The notes: generated by a model from the sequence alone, not told the origin. Positions 32,099 to 42,174 are shown, counted from the stretch's first letter. The stretch: DNA of 64,000 bases from an uncultured Gammaproteobacteria bacterium (GCA_900315395.1 OMZC01000063.1:1-64000), one strand, 5' to 3'. Program-made: numbers and translations.

Positions 32099-32147
32099 CG
32101 TGATAAACTGTACAAAAAATTTATCAGGACAGATTGTTTTACAAATT

Positions 32148-35100
32148 ATGAAAAGATTATTTGCATCAGTTTTATGTGCTCTTCTTATGCAGGGAAGTGC
32201 ATTTGCAACCACTCTACAAACTCAAATTGGAGATATATCCGTTCCAACTGCCAAAGAAATCAATGAGCAAATTGATTCTTTAGGCTCAGATGCGTCTTTA
32301 TCAGATGATGATAAAAAGACATTAGGCGCTCTGTATAAGACTGGTTTAGATACTTTAGATCAGATAACTGATTTGACCAATCAGCAAAAAGATCTTGATA
32401 AAAGTTTAAAGGATGCAAATAAAAGGCTTTTAAAGTTAGCTAATGAATATACCAATCAGCAAAAGATTGAGCCTTTAACTAGCGATGATATCAAGAACCT
32501 CTCTGATAGCGAGTTAGATGCAAGATTAGAGAAAGCTCAGCGTGATCTTGTTACAGCTCAGATTGAACTGAATAATGCTTCAGATGCACATAATAAAGTT
32601 CAGACTCTTCCTGAAAAAGCACAAAACACCGTTACCCAGAACAACGATAAGATTAAAGCTCTTTTGTCTACTATTGATAAGAATGCCACCCCTGATCTTT
32701 TTAAGAATCGTGTTTATGCCCTGTTAATCTGTAAAGCAAATCTTGAGAATTCTTTATTTAAAAATAAACTTGCTAACTTATCAATTCTTCAGGATTTAGC
32801 AAACTACGAGCAAAAGATTGCTAACATCAAATACAACAGATTAGATAAAGACGTTAAGACTTTAAGTCTGAAAAAGAACTTAGACTATTCTGTTGACGAT
32901 GAAGAGAAGCAAAACGAAGTTATCAGCAAAAAAGATCCTCAACTTGCCAAAATGGTTGAGAGCATCAAGAGAATTAACAGCTATCTTTTAGAGCACCGTC
33001 AAAAGAACGCGCTCTATCAGCACGACTATCAGGAAGTTGATTCTGCTTTAACAAAAGTAGATCAAATGCAAAAGGATCTAGATAACCAAATCAAGGAATT
33101 AGGCAAAAGCTTAGTTCTATCAAGACTGTTAAACAAGCAACTGTCTATGTTGCCAAATGTCCAGCTAAGCTATGATCTTGATGAGGTAATTGCCAACCTT
33201 AATATCTATATTTATGAATTAAGAGAGCAAACTGACAAGTTATTGGATATAGAGATTATTGTTAATCAGGATATCAAGAAAAATCCTTCTTTAGAAAAAT
33301 ACAGAAGTGATTTAACTACTCTCTATTCTCAAAGAAGACGTGTTCTAAGTGAGTTATACCAAGTTCTTGCTAACGAGCTGAGTACAACCATTGAGCTAAA
33401 AGTAAAATACACAAGTTACAACAACATCAGAACCAAGATCAAATCAGATATCTCAGAGCAGTTATTCTGGGTTAAATCAAATCAGTCTTTAGGCTCTGAG
33501 TTCATTTACTCATTAGTACCTACTATTAAGTATGAATTTGGTAACTTATTAAATAAGCTCTCAAGTGATAAGTTTAAAGCTCATACCACTAAGACAGCTC
33601 TTTTAGTAGTACTACCATTCATTCTGTTAGCTTTAGTTGTTATTTCATTTAACAGCAGAATTCAAAGATACAACAATGAGCTTGCTCTGCGCTTAGACAG
33701 AAAGAATGATTCTATCTTTGTAACTCCTGCAGCCATCATCAATAACATGATCATGATGGTGCCTCGACTATCGTGGATGGTGGTTATAGGCTCTATCGTC
33801 ATCTGTCTGTCTTTGGCTACTACAAACTTACAGTACCAAATCATTCTGATCATGGTGTTGCATATCTTTGTATTTGTATTCTTCTTACAGATTATTAAGC
33901 CAAATGCTTTAGTACAAAGACACTTTAGTGTTCAGCCTTATAAGTTAAGACAGTATAGAAATCTATTAAATCAGGTATGGATCTTCTCTTTACCATTGCT
34001 GATTTTTGCTAACGTAGCAGAGACTGACTCAAACTTTATTTACGCAGATATCACCTCATTTATCGTGGTTCTGCTCTCATGTGCAGCTCTGTTGTTTATC
34101 TCAGTTAAGATCTTTGTAAGAAACTTAGCCGACTTTGCAAACTCATCAGCTACAGCTGTTGTAGGAAGCTTTATTGCGATTATCGTATGTTTAATGGCAG
34201 TACTGTTTGTAGCTTCAGGTTACTTATATTCAATCGTAACTTTAACTAACAGACTGGCATTTACCTGTTACATCATTTTAGCTTACTACCTTGTAAGCCA
34301 AACCATCCACCGTATGATGCATGTCTATATCTTTAAAGCCTCTTTAAAGAAGAAACATGCTCAGGATGACAACAACAGTGAGGAAATCACTTCACAGAAC
34401 TTCATTGCCATGTTGAACATGAGTCCATCTCATTTATGTTCTAAAGCATTTAAGATTGTGAATACTGCACTGCTGACAATTACAGCCTTCTTTATGTACA
34501 TTCAGTGGAATGATCTAGCATCAGTTTTAAGATACCTAGATACCATTCAGATTTGGACAAAGACAGAGCTTGTAAATGGAACTCCTGTAGTAACAGACTA
34601 TCTGTCTCTTGCTAACATTCTCTTAGCAATCTTTATTCTGATTATTACCAGTGTTCTAAATAAGAACTTACCTTCTATTTTAGAAAAGCTCCTGCTCATC
34701 AAGAAAGGCATCAATCAGAAGAGCACAGGCTATACAGTAAAAGTAATTACCTCATACCTCATCACGGGCTTTGGTATTATTTGTGCGGCAGGTTCTGTAG
34801 GAATACGCTGGGAAAATCTACAGTGGTTAGTCGCTGCCTTATCTGTAGGCTTAGGCTTCGGTCTTCAGGAAATCTTTGCTAATTTCGTATCTGGTATCAT
34901 TCTTCTGTTTGAAAGACAGACTAGAGTTGGCGATATCATTACCTTAAATGGCCTATCCGGTACTGTAAACAAGATCAGAATTCGTTCTACTACAGTGATG
35001 TCTTTTGAGAACAAGGAAGTAATGATCCCTAACAAAGAGTTCATCACCTCAGCTCTTACTAACTGGTCTTTAACCAGTACTGTTACTAAGTTAGAGTTCG

Positions 35101-35513
35101 TAGTAGGTGTTGCCTACGATGCCGATGTTGAAAAGGCTAAGAGTCTATTACTCTCTATTGTTAACAGATGCCGTTACATTTCAAAGGAGCAGGCTTCTTT
35201 AATCTATATTAAAGAGCTAGCTGCAAGCTCAGTTAACATCTGCGCTGAAGTATATGTAACTAACATTGGTGACAGAAAACTCACCATGGATTATTTAAGC
35301 CGTGAGACTTTAAGTGTCTTTGCTAAGAATGGCATCGAAATTCCTTTCGATCAGTTAGATCTTCATGTAAAGACCTTAGAAAAAGACGAGTTCATCAAGC
35401 AGTTAAGAAATGGTCTATTCAATAAGAATAACGATTCAGAGCTTAAAGAAAAACTTGAAAATGAGTCTTCTGAAAACAAGGCTACACCACAGCTAGAAAA
35501 CGCTAAGGCATAA
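32148..35513 (+). CDS. Large MscS-type mechanosensitive channel (MscK/KefA-like)
   Basis: Tension-gated channel for osmotic release. I start at the ATG at 32148 (1121 residues) because it gives a clean signal peptide, MKRLFASVLCALLMQGSAFA; the frame extends back to 32100 through a terminator. A long periplasmic coiled-coil-rich region (about 20-480) is followed by about ten hydrophobic segments (480-915) and the MscS pore and beta domain, seen in LSVGLGFGLQEIFANFVSGI and FERQTRVGDIITLNGLSGTV (about 895-945), then the alpha/beta domain. Length and layout match MscK or MscM. No clear Shine-Dalgarno is seen. The tail is highly charged. Confidence 0.85.
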   Translation: MKRLFASVLCALLMQGSAFATTLQTQIGDISVPTAKEINEQIDSLGSDASLSDDDKKTLGALYKTGLDTLDQITDLTNQQKDLDKSLKDANKRLLKLANEYTNQQKIEPLTSDDIKNLSDSELDARLEKAQRDLVTAQIELNNASDAHNKVQTLPEKAQNTVTQNNDKIKALLSTIDKNATPDLFKNRVYALLICKANLENSLFKNKLANLSILQDLANYEQKIANIKYNRLDKDVKTLSLKKNLDYSVDDEEKQNEVISKKDPQLAKMVESIKRINSYLLEHRQKNALYQHDYQEVDSALTKVDQMQKDLDNQIKELGKSLVLSRLLNKQLSMLPNVQLSYDLDEVIANLNIYIYELREQTDKLLDIEIIVNQDIKKNPSLEKYRSDLTTLYSQRRRVLSELYQVLANELSTTIELKVKYTSYNNIRTKIKSDISEQLFWVKSNQSLGSEFIYSLVPTIKYEFGNLLNKLSSDKFKAHTTKTALLVVLPFILLALVVISFNSRIQRYNNELALRLDRKNDSIFVTPAAIINNMIMMVPRLSWMVVIGSIVICLSLATTNLQYQIILIMVLHIFVFVFFLQIIKPNALVQRHFSVQPYKLRQYRNLLNQVWIFSLPLLIFANVAETDSNFIYADITSFIVVLLSCAALLFISVKIFVRNLADFANSSATAVVGSFIAIIVCLMAVLFVASGYLYSIVTLTNRLAFTCYIILAYYLVSQTIHRMMHVYIFKASLKKKHAQDDNNSEEITSQNFIAMLNMSPSHLCSKAFKIVNTALLTITAFFMYIQWNDLASVLRYLDTIQIWTKTELVNGTPVVTDYLSLANILLAIFILIITSVLNKNLPSILEKLLLIKKGINQKSTGYTVKVITSYLITGFGIICAAGSVGIRWENLQWLVAALSVGLGFGLQEIFANFVSGIILLFERQTRVGDIITLNGLSGTVNKIRIRSTTVMSFENKEVMIPNKEFITSALTNWSLTSTVTKLEFVVGVAYDADVEKAKSLLLSIVNRCRYISKEQASLIYIKELAASSVNICAEVYVTNIGDRKLTMDYLSRETLSVFAKNGIEIPFDQLDLHVKTLEKDEFIKQLRNGLFNKNNDSELKEKLENESSENKATPQLENAKA

Positions 35514-35514
35514 A

Positions 35515-35544
35515 TTTAAGATGGAGTGAATTCTCCATCTTAAA
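35515..35544 (+). other. Perfect 12-bp hairpin after the channel gene
   Basis: TTTAAGATGGAG (35515-35526) pairs with CTCCATCTTAAA (35533-35544) across TGAATT, starting one base after the stop codon. No U-tract follows; the terminator-like hairpin comes 8 bp later. Confidence 0.6.
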
Positions 35545-35552
35545 AACAACGA

Positions 35553-35576
35553 GGGGAAGCTTACGCTTCCCCTTTT
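35553..35576 (+). terminator. Intrinsic terminator of the channel gene
   Basis: GGGGAAGC (35553-35560) and GCTTCCCC (35565-35572) with the loop TTAC are followed by TTTTAGTTGTTG. Confidence 0.8.
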
Positions 35577-35610
35577 AGTTGTTGTTTAAACAAACTATGA
35601 ATTCTTAAGA

Positions 35611-35796
35611 CTATTTGTCGTCTTCTTTTTCTTCAATAGCCTCAAATGGGCATACTGACTGACAAGCAGCACAATCTGAACACATCTCTGCATCGATCTT
35701 AAAACTGTCATCAGGCTGTTGCTCTATGGCGCCACAAGGACAGATATCCTGACATTCACCGCACTGAGAACAAATCTCGTTATTGATAACAAACAT
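35611..35796 (-). CDS. 2[4Fe-4S] ferredoxin
   Basis: A 61-residue electron carrier of the clostridial or bacterial 8Fe type. Two C-X2-C-X2-C-X3-C-P clusters are at Cys9-12-15-19 and Cys39-42-45-49, with an extra Cys21 next to the first. It is acidic at the C-terminus. It is monocistronic, between the channel gene and yggS-proC on opposite strands; the redox partner is unknown. Small ferredoxins of this kind are common in anaerobes. Confidence 0.92.
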   Translation of the reverse strand: MFVINNEICSQCGECQDICPCGAIEQQPDDSFKIDAEMCSDCAACQSVCPFEAIEEKEDDK

Positions 35797-35893
35797 TGGT
35801 ACACCTTCAAATTATTACAGTTTTATTAAATTGTTACAGTTTTATTTAAGAAGCTATAATACCATTTAATAGGATTAGATAAAAAGGCAATTT

Positions 35894-37411
35894 ATGAACA
35901 GCATCACTGAAAATTTAAATCACATTCACTCATCCATCACTAAGGCTATTGCTAACTCCAAGAGAGTTGAGAATAGCGTAAAGCTTTTATGTGTAAGCAA
36001 AACCAAGCCTAAAGAGATGGTTATTGAAGCTTACAAAGATGGTGAAAGACACTTTGGTGAATCATATGCCGTTGAAGCATCTGAGAAAATTGAGCAACTA
36101 AAAGAATTAGGCTATAACGATATCGTTTGGCACTTTATTGGTCCTATTCAGAAAAATAAGACCAAGCTTATTGCAACTCACTTTGATATTGTAGAAAGCG
36201 TAGATAGAGTTATTGTGGCTAAAAGATTAGATGAACAAAGACCAGATAACCTAAAACCACTTGAGGTTTTAATTCAGGTCAACATCTCTGATGAGTCTCA
36301 AAAGTCAGGTTGCGCTGTATCTGATATTGATGAACTCATTAAAGAAATTCAAAGTTGCAAAAAGCTAAAGTTGCGTGGTTTTATGGGCATTGGTAAGGAC
36401 ACTAATAACCTTGATGAAATCACTGCTGAATTTGCACAATTAAAGGACCTCTTTAACAAGTACAAGACAAGCATTGCTGATTTTGACATACTGTCTATGG
36501 GTATGACCCATGACTTGGATCTTGCGATTGCTCAAGGTTCAACAGAAGTTCGAATTGGAACTGCAATTTTTGGTGCTAGAGAGTACAAAAACAAAACTAT
36601 GAACGATGTAAAAGTTGCTTTCATCGGTGGCGGCAATATGTCTAGCTGCATCTATGACAGCATTATCAAAGATTATGACGCAAAAAATATTACTGTAAGT
36701 GGACCTCATTTAGAGAAATTAGAAAAATTCAAACAGCATGGTTCTAATATCACTACAGACAATGTAAAGACTGTTGAGCAAGCTCAGGTGATCTTCTTAG
36801 GTGTAAAGCCTCAGATCTTAACTTCAGTCCTTGAAGAAATTAAAAATTCAAACATTTCTTTAGATGGTAAGTTATTCATTTCTATGGCTGCAGGCTTTAA
36901 ATTATCTTCAATTTATGCACAGTTACAAACTCACAATCTAATTCGTATCATGCCAAACACTCCTGCTAAATTAGGTTTAGGTGTAATTGCTGTAAGCTAC
37001 GATTCAGCTGTAACCGATAGCGAAAAAGAGTTATGCAAAAAGATGCTATCGCACATGGGTGAGTGCATTGAAGGCGATGAGCAGGCATTAAATGTAATTG
37101 GAGCTATTTGTGGTTGTGGTCCTGCCTTTGTATACAGATTTATGGAAGCTTTAATTTCTGAAGCTGTAAGAAATGGTATCGCTCCTAACGATGCTAGAAA
37201 GATGGTTGAACAGACTGTATTTGGCTCAGCATCTATGGTAATCAAGAACCAGGATACCTCAATTGCAGCTCTAAGAGAGGCTGTAACCTCTAAAGGCGGT
37301 ACTACCTTTGCAGGTCTTTGCAAGATGACCGAGGGCAACTTTGAGCAAATTATGCAGAATACAATCCAAGCAAGTCTTGACAGAACTTACGAATTTGAGA
37401 AGATGTTCTAA
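35894..37411 (+). CDS. YggS-ProC fusion: PLP homeostasis protein + pyrroline-5-carboxylate reductase
   Basis: One 505-residue frame joins two normally separate proteins. Residues 1-235 are YggS/PLPBP: the PLP lysine is Lys36 in LLCVSKTKP, and the domain ends with SMGMTHDLDLAIAQGSTEVR and IGTAIFGAREY. Residues 236-505 are ProC, starting MNDVKVAFIGGGNMS (NADPH-binding), then GCGPAFVYRFMEALISEAV and EAVTSKGGTTFAGL. Both parts have the length of the stand-alone E. coli proteins (234 and 269). The linker is about KNKT. The ProC Met at 36599 has no Shine-Dalgarno in the 15 bases before it, so separate initiation is unlikely. In relatives yggS, proC and yggT are adjacent; yggT follows here by 24 bp. 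Confidence 0.93.
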   Translation: MNSITENLNHIHSSITKAIANSKRVENSVKLLCVSKTKPKEMVIEAYKDGERHFGESYAVEASEKIEQLKELGYNDIVWHFIGPIQKNKTKLIATHFDIVESVDRVIVAKRLDEQRPDNLKPLEVLIQVNISDESQKSGCAVSDIDELIKEIQSCKKLKLRGFMGIGKDTNNLDEITAEFAQLKDLFNKYKTSIADFDILSMGMTHDLDLAIAQGSTEVRIGTAIFGAREYKNKTMNDVKVAFIGGGNMSSCIYDSIIKDYDAKNITVSGPHLEKLEKFKQHGSNITTDNVKTVEQAQVIFLGVKPQILTSVLEEIKNSNISLDGKLFISMAAGFKLSSIYAQLQTHNLIRIMPNTPAKLGLGVIAVSYDSAVTDSEKELCKKMLSHMGECIEGDEQALNVIGAICGCGPAFVYRFMEALISEAVRNGIAPNDARKMVEQTVFGSASMVIKNQDTSIAALREAVTSKGGTTFAGLCKMTEGNFEQIMQNTIQASLDRTYEFEKMF

Positions 37412-37435
37412 CAGATTTTCAATGAAGGATTAAAC

Positions 37436-37975
37436 ATGGCAATTCATTATCTAATTATGTTTGTTACTGCAGTAGTGATGCTCTTTGAACTAAGAGCTCT
37501 AATGCAGTCATCTAGCATTGACTACTACCATCCTTTTACACAGGCTGTAGTAAAACTCACAGAGCCTCTATTAGGTCGATTACCTATTAGAAATATCCAT
37601 ATTAAAGGCTTCTACTATTGTGGTTTTATTGTGGCTTTTATAATCGCAGTAGTTTTCTTTACTGTATTAGTATGTTTGTCATCATCTATTGATATTGTAT
37701 TGATTGCTCTAGCATCAATCATTATGACAGTTAAAAGCTTCGGCTATCTTTTAATCTTTTTACTCTTAGCTCAGGCTTTAACCTCATGGTTACCTAACAC
37801 TCGTTATTTAAGCATGACCTTTGCTCAGATCACCTACCCTGTAGTAGCTCCAGTTCAAAAGCTGATCCCTCCTATTGGTATGATTGATTTGTCTTTAATG
37901 GTTGTAATGATTGCGCTGTTTGCTCTTAATACGTTTTTTGGCAATATCTTAGGAGCGCTTTGGTATATTTGCTAA
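37436..37975 (+). CDS. yggT: YggT family membrane protein
   Basis: Small integral membrane protein of unknown exact role, linked to osmotic tolerance and often next to yggS/proC. The 179-residue product holds two copies of the YggT unit, each with hydrophobic helices; the second has LLIFLLLAQALTSWLPNTRY and TYPVVAPVQKLIPPIGMIDLS. AAGGA lies six bases before the ATG. It is probably cotranscribed with the yggS-proC fusion and ends at a shared terminator. Confidence 0.88.
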   Translation: MAIHYLIMFVTAVVMLFELRALMQSSSIDYYHPFTQAVVKLTEPLLGRLPIRNIHIKGFYYCGFIVAFIIAVVFFTVLVCLSSSIDIVLIALASIIMTVKSFGYLLIFLLLAQALTSWLPNTRYLSMTFAQITYPVVAPVQKLIPPIGMIDLSLMVVMIALFALNTFFGNILGALWYIC

Positions 37976-38004
37976 GCAATTTTCAAAGCCCATTTACCCA
38001 AAAT

Positions 38005-38030
38005 AAAACCGGCATCAAGCCGGTTTTTAT
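38005..38030. terminator. Bidirectional terminator between yggT and parC
   Basis: AAAACCGGC (38005-38013) and GCCGGTTTT (38019-38027) with loop ATCAA are flanked by A-rich and T-rich runs, so it can end both convergent transcripts. Confidence 0.9.
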
Positions 38031-38033
38031 TTT

Positions 38034-40355
38034 TTACTCTAGGGTAAATTCAGTATCTTCAATTGGAGGTGTTTGAACTTCCTCTTCTTCAGATTTAGGA
38101 ACTACAATCTCCAATGAATCTATCTTCTGGAAGCCTCTTGGTAATAAATCACCGGCTTTGCTTCTAGAACTAATTCTCTCTTCAATTTCTTTTGAAGATA
38201 AGTTAATTGTTCTCTTACCACAGTGAATTATCATTGATGCTTTTTCAGGGATAATCTCCATGGTTGCAATGCCGTCAGCGCCTATAGCCAATTTAGCACC
38301 GTTAATACCAATAAGCTTATTGCCCTTACCTTGAGACAGTTCAGGTAGTTCACTTACCTTGTAAATTAACAGACGTCCTGTCTTACTTGCCACAGCTAAC
38401 AGATCACTGTCCTTATTGCCAATTAACAAAGGCTTTAAGATAGTTGCATCGTCATCTACAGTAATAAGAGCCTTACCAGCTTTATTTCTTGTCTGTAAAT
38501 CCTCAGCCTTAACCATAAAGCCGTAGGCCTTATCTGAAGCTACAATAAAGTGCTCATTGTTATGACCTATTACTACATGACAAGCACTCTCACCTGGTTG
38601 CAGATTTGCCTTAGCAGACAGAGGTTCACCCTGACCACGAGCTGAAGGTAAGTCTTTTACATCTACAGTGTAAACTCTACCCTTATTAGTGATAAAGCAT
38701 GCCTTATCATTGGTCTTACCTGAAGCTTTTGACTTGAATGCATCTCCAGAACGATATGACATATTCTCAGCATCAATGTCTGAACCGCTTGCAGCTCTAA
38801 CCCAGCCCATCTTTGACAAGATAACTGTAGCTGGAGTGCTTGGTACAAGCTCATCTTCACTGATAGCTTTGGCAACTTCCTTCTGAACAATACGGCACTT
38901 TCTCTCGTCACCATACTGCTTTACATCAGACTGAATTTCTTTCTTGATGAAAGTCTTAAGCTTGGTCTCAGATCCTAACAGAGCTTCAAGCTTTTTCTTT
39001 TCCTCGTTAAGCTTATCTTTTTCAGCAGTAAGTTTGATTTCTTCTAATCTTGCTAACTGTCTTAACTTTGTCTCAAGAATGTACTCAACCTGAGCATCTG
39101 ATAAGTTAAATCTCTCGATAAGTTTCTCTTTTGGATTATCTTCATGACGGATAATATCGATTACTTCATCGATATTTAAAACGATCAATAAGAAACCTTC
39201 TAAGAGGTGTAATCTTTTATTAACAATCTCTAAACGGCTGTTTAAGCGACGTCTTACGGTATTGATTCTAAAAGTTAACCACTCAGAGAGAATTGTCTTT
39301 AAGTTTTTGATAGCAGGTTTACCATCGATACCTAAGATGTTGAGGTTTACCTTATATCTCTTTTCAAGATCAGTTACAGCATATAAATGCTCCATAAGCT
39401 CATCTAAATCGACACGCTTTGATCTTGGAGTAATGATAATTTTGCAAGGACAGCTGTGATCTGATGCATTAGTTATAGAAGCTACCATTGGTAGTTTCTT
39501 CTTTGACATCAAATCAGCAATCTGACGTTCAATAGAGCCACCAGATACCTGGAAAGGCAGAGCGTTAATTACGATCTCATCCTTTTCAATTGAGTAAACA
39601 GCTCTCTGACGCACGAAACCACGTCCGGTTTCGTAGATATCCTTTAATTCCTGCTCTGAATTAGTAATCTCACAACCACATGGATAATCAGGGCCAGGAA
39701 CATATTTCATTAAGTCGGTTACAGTTAAATCAGGCTTATCCATAAGCGCAATAACTGCATTAGCAACTTCATTTAAGTTGTGTGAAGGAATATCTGTTGC
39801 CATACCAACAGCAATACCTGTAGTGCCATTTAAAAGGATATTTGGCAATCTTGCAGGTAGGAACTTAGGTTCGTTAACTGTTCCATCAAAATTTGGTAAC
39901 CAGTCTACGCATCCTGAGTTGATATCAGCTAACAGAATATCTGAGTAAGGAGCAAGTCTTGATTCAGTGTAACGCATTGCTGCGAATGACTTAGGATCTT
40001 CAACGTCACCCCAGTTACCCTGACCATCTACTAAAGGATATCTATATGTAAATGGCTGAGCCATGATAACCATAGCCTGATAGCAAGCACTATCACCATG
40101 AGGATGGTACTTACCGATTACTTCACCTACGGTTCTTGCTGACTTTGAATGCTTTGCTTTAGGATCGATGCCTAATTTTGACATTGCATAAATAATTCTG
40201 CGCTGAACAGGTTTCATACCGTCAGTCACAGAAGGCAATGCTCTGTCTCGAATTACGTTCATGGAATAATTTAGATATGCTTCTTCGGCAAATTCCTGAA
40301 GAGGCAATGGTTCAATTCCTTCGAGGCTAAATTTTTTATTAATTTGATCTGACAT
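38034..40355 (-). CDS. parC: DNA topoisomerase IV subunit A
   Basis: Decatenates daughter chromosomes together with ParE. The 773-residue product has the N-terminal breakage-reunion domain with active-site Tyr129 (AAMRYTE), matching E. coli Tyr120, a GyrA-like coiled coil, and a degenerate C-terminal beta-pinwheel lacking the GyrA box, so it is ParC rather than GyrA. In the quinolone-determining segment [12 protein letters not shown], the serine equal to E. coli Ser80 is kept but the position equal to Glu84 is Gln93. parE is not in the window. Confidence 0.94.
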   Translation of the reverse strand: MSDQINKKFSLEGIEPLPLQEFAEEAYLNYSMNVIRDRALPSVTDGMKPVQRRIIYAMSKLGIDPKAKHSKSARTVGEVIGKYHPHGDSACYQAMVIMAQPFTYRYPLVDGQGNWGDVEDPKSFAAMRYTESRLAPYSDILLADINSGCVDWLPNFDGTVNEPKFLPARLPNILLNGTTGIAVGMATDIPSHNLNEVANAVIALMDKPDLTVTDLMKYVPGPDYPCGCEITNSEQELKDIYETGRGFVRQRAVYSIEKDEIVINALPFQVSGGSIERQIADLMSKKKLPMVASITNASDHSCPCKIIITPRSKRVDLDELMEHLYAVTDLEKRYKVNLNILGIDGKPAIKNLKTILSEWLTFRINTVRRRLNSRLEIVNKRLHLLEGFLLIVLNIDEVIDIIRHEDNPKEKLIERFNLSDAQVEYILETKLRQLARLEEIKLTAEKDKLNEEKKKLEALLGSETKLKTFIKKEIQSDVKQYGDERKCRIVQKEVAKAISEDELVPSTPATVILSKMGWVRAASGSDIDAENMSYRSGDAFKSKASGKTNDKACFITNKGRVYTVDVKDLPSARGQGEPLSAKANLQPGESACHVVIGHNNEHFIVASDKAYGFMVKAEDLQTRNKAGKALITVDDDATILKPLLIGNKDSDLLAVASKTGRLLIYKVSELPELSQGKGNKLIGINGAKLAIGADGIATMEIIPEKASMIIHCGKRTINLSSKEIEERISSRSKAGDLLPRGFQKIDSLEIVVPKSEEEEVQTPPIEDTEFTLE

Positions 40356-40547
40356 TTATTTTTTCTCGCACAACCGTTGCAGTTGTGTATATAATATTCT
40401 TGCTACAGTATATTTTATCAAAAATGCACAACAAAACCATGTTATCTATGAGTTTTGTGTGACTCTATAACAATAATAAAATCACCTTGTAAAACGAAGT
40501 TTCTCTACAAGGGTATGTTGTTTCTGAATGATTACATAATGCCAGGT

Positions 40548-41204
40548 ATGACCACAGTGAAAATTTTAAAATACATTTTTGCTTTATCTGTTATTTCCTT
40601 TTCAACAGTTTCTCTACAAGCAAAAGCAGAAACTTTCCATAATATCCCAGACGATTTATTGGCTAAAGCGGTAAGTTCTGAGGTTGTTTATGACGAGGAA
40701 TTTGATTACTCAAAGCTAGGCGCTACATCTAACTTAATGAACACCAGTACTTTTACTGAGTCACAAGCTCAAAAGAAGATGTTAGTTGATAGAGTTGTAG
40801 TTAATAAAGCGGCACACCAGATGATCCTGATGAAAGATGGTCAGGAGATCAGAAAATTCTGGATTGCTTTATCTGACAAACCTTATGGCAAGAAACAGTT
40901 TGAAGGCGATAAGAAGACACCTGAAGGAACTTATACTTTAGATTACATCAAGCAGAGATCTAATTACTATAAAGCTTTCCACATCTCATATCCAAATTCA
41001 AAGGATATTGAGTTTGCAAGAAGCTATGGCAGAAGACCTGGTGGAATGATCATGGTTCACGGACAGCCACCTTCAAGAAGTAGCTATAACGAAACAGTAC
41101 AGAGAACAGATTGGACTAATGGCTGTATTGCTTTATTGAACCCAGATTTAGATGTATTTCTATCAATGGTAGATGTAGGAACTCCAATTACTATCAATCC
41201 ATAA
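40548..41204 (+). CDS. L,D-transpeptidase (YkuD family), exported
   Basis: Peptidoglycan cross-linking or lipoprotein-anchoring enzyme of the YkuD fold. The catalytic motif is split as expected: MVHGQPP and, about 25 residues on, DWTNGCIALLN with the nucleophilic Cys. The N-terminus (MTTVKILKYIFALSVISFS...AKA) is a signal peptide, which is why I start at 40548; the frame opens earlier at 40455, and ATGs at 40515 and 40539 are alternatives. No strong ribosome binding site decides between them. It is divergent from parC. Confidence 0.82.
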   Translation: MTTVKILKYIFALSVISFSTVSLQAKAETFHNIPDDLLAKAVSSEVVYDEEFDYSKLGATSNLMNTSTFTESQAQKKMLVDRVVVNKAAHQMILMKDGQEIRKFWIALSDKPYGKKQFEGDKKTPEGTYTLDYIKQRSNYYKAFHISYPNSKDIEFARSYGRRPGGMIMVHGQPPSRSSYNETVQRTDWTNGCIALLNPDLDVFLSMVDVGTPITINP

Positions 41205-41222
41205 TGAAGTTCCTAGCATCAA

Positions 41223-41582
41223 TTAATCATCAGGGAACCATTTAGCAGATGCTGCGTTAGATTCTTCCCCTTGCACGCTAAAAACGATATCCACTACGTG
41301 GACATCGTTTTTTAATTGCTCTTGAGCTCCAGTGAACCAAATTTCAGCAACAATACAGTCATCAATTTCTGAATCAGAAGGATCTAGCTCGTCATCTTCA
41401 GATATATTTCTGAATCTGCATTCCATTGAATAGTCATCATCGTTAGTGATTTTACGAACCTTTGCATAAGCATCAGGATCATTTAGACTTAAAGCCTCTT
41501 CACTAATAGTTGTATACAAATCTACAACTTGATCTGTAAGAGCATCAATTTGCTCATCTGTTAAATTGTCAACATCAACCAT
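41223..41582 (-). CDS. Unrecognised acidic 119-residue protein
   Basis: I do not recognise the family. The protein is strongly acidic, with helical N-terminal NLTDEQIDALTDQVVDLY, then a predicted beta-rich half (YSMECRFRNI, DDCIVAEIWFTG, VHVVDIVFSV). It has no signal peptide or membrane helix. Its ATG lies one base after the stop of the flavin-reductase-like gene (TAATATG), so translation is probably coupled and the two may work together. Confidence 0.7.
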   Translation of the reverse strand: MVDVDNLTDEQIDALTDQVVDLYTTISEEALSLNDPDAYAKVRKITNDDDYSMECRFRNISEDDELDPSDSEIDDCIVAEIWFTGAQEQLKNDVHVVDIVFSVQGEESNAASAKWFPDD

Positions 41583-41583
41583 A

Positions 41584-42126
41584 TTAAACTAGCTCTCCAC
41601 CAGAACAGAAAGTAGAACCTGTTACATGATGTAATGTTCTCTTAAAGCCAGGATTAAAGCACTCTTCTTTATCATCCCAACAATCTGCTTTTACATAGAC
41701 ATTTACTACTTTTGACAAGCAAATGCCTTTGTCAGCAAATAACTCTTCATCCTGCAATTCGCACTCAAAATAAGCTAAAGCATCTGACATCACATCTAAG
41801 CCAAACTTCTGTGACTTTTCAGTTTTAATGTCTTTTACCTGTAACTTATTACCAACATCACGACCGTGAACAGAACCTAATTCCAAGGCTGTTTTCTTCT
41901 GATCTCCGCTAGGTAGTGCTACAACAAATTTCTTAGTATGACGGATGTTCTCTGAAGTTGTATGATCTTTATCAAGAACGAGTAATAACACATCAGGATC
42001 ATAAGGGCATGACCAAGCTGCAGTCATACCATCTGGTACATCTTTAGAACTTTTAGTAAAAATGCAAACTAAAGGGCCACCAGAAAATGCTCTATAAGCT
42101 AAAGAATTGTCGATATTTTTATACAT
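41584..42126 (-). CDS. Flavin reductase-like (FMN-binding split-barrel) protein
   Basis: About 180 residues of the DIM6/NTAB flavin-reductase fold: VCIFTKSSKDVPDGMTAAWSCPY near the start (the usual position for flavin contact), DKDHTTSENIRHTKKFVVALP, then a Gly-Arg-Asp segment SVHGRDVGNK. Likely binds FMN and may be an oxidoreductase; the partner is unknown. I start at MYKNIDN (42126) because GAGG lies five bases upstream; the frame extends to 42147. It follows the terminator of the alpha operon and heads a two-gene unit. Confidence 0.78.
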   Translation of the reverse strand: MYKNIDNSLAYRAFSGGPLVCIFTKSSKDVPDGMTAAWSCPYDPDVLLLVLDKDHTTSENIRHTKKFVVALPSGDQKKTALELGSVHGRDVGNKLQVKDIKTEKSQKFGLDVMSDALAYFECELQDEELFADKGICLSKVVNVYVKADCWDDKEECFNPGFKRTLHHVTGSTFCSGGELV

Positions 42127-42143
42127 ACAAGCCTCTATATAGC

Positions 42144-42174
42144 ACAAAAAGAAAAAGAGCCTCCTAGGAGACTC
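42144..42174 (-). terminator. Terminator of the alpha operon, after the second rpoA
   Basis: GAGCCTC (42157-42163) and GAGACTC (42168-42174) form a 7-bp stem (one G-U) with loop CTAG; on the minus strand it is followed by TTTTTCTTTTTG. It marks the second rpoA as the last gene of the ribosomal unit. Confidence 0.85.

Noticed and set aside
36599..37411. ProC as a separate gene starting at 36599
   Set aside because: There is an open frame from yggS with no stop, and no ribosome binding site in the bases before the ATG. Reinitiation cannot be fully excluded.
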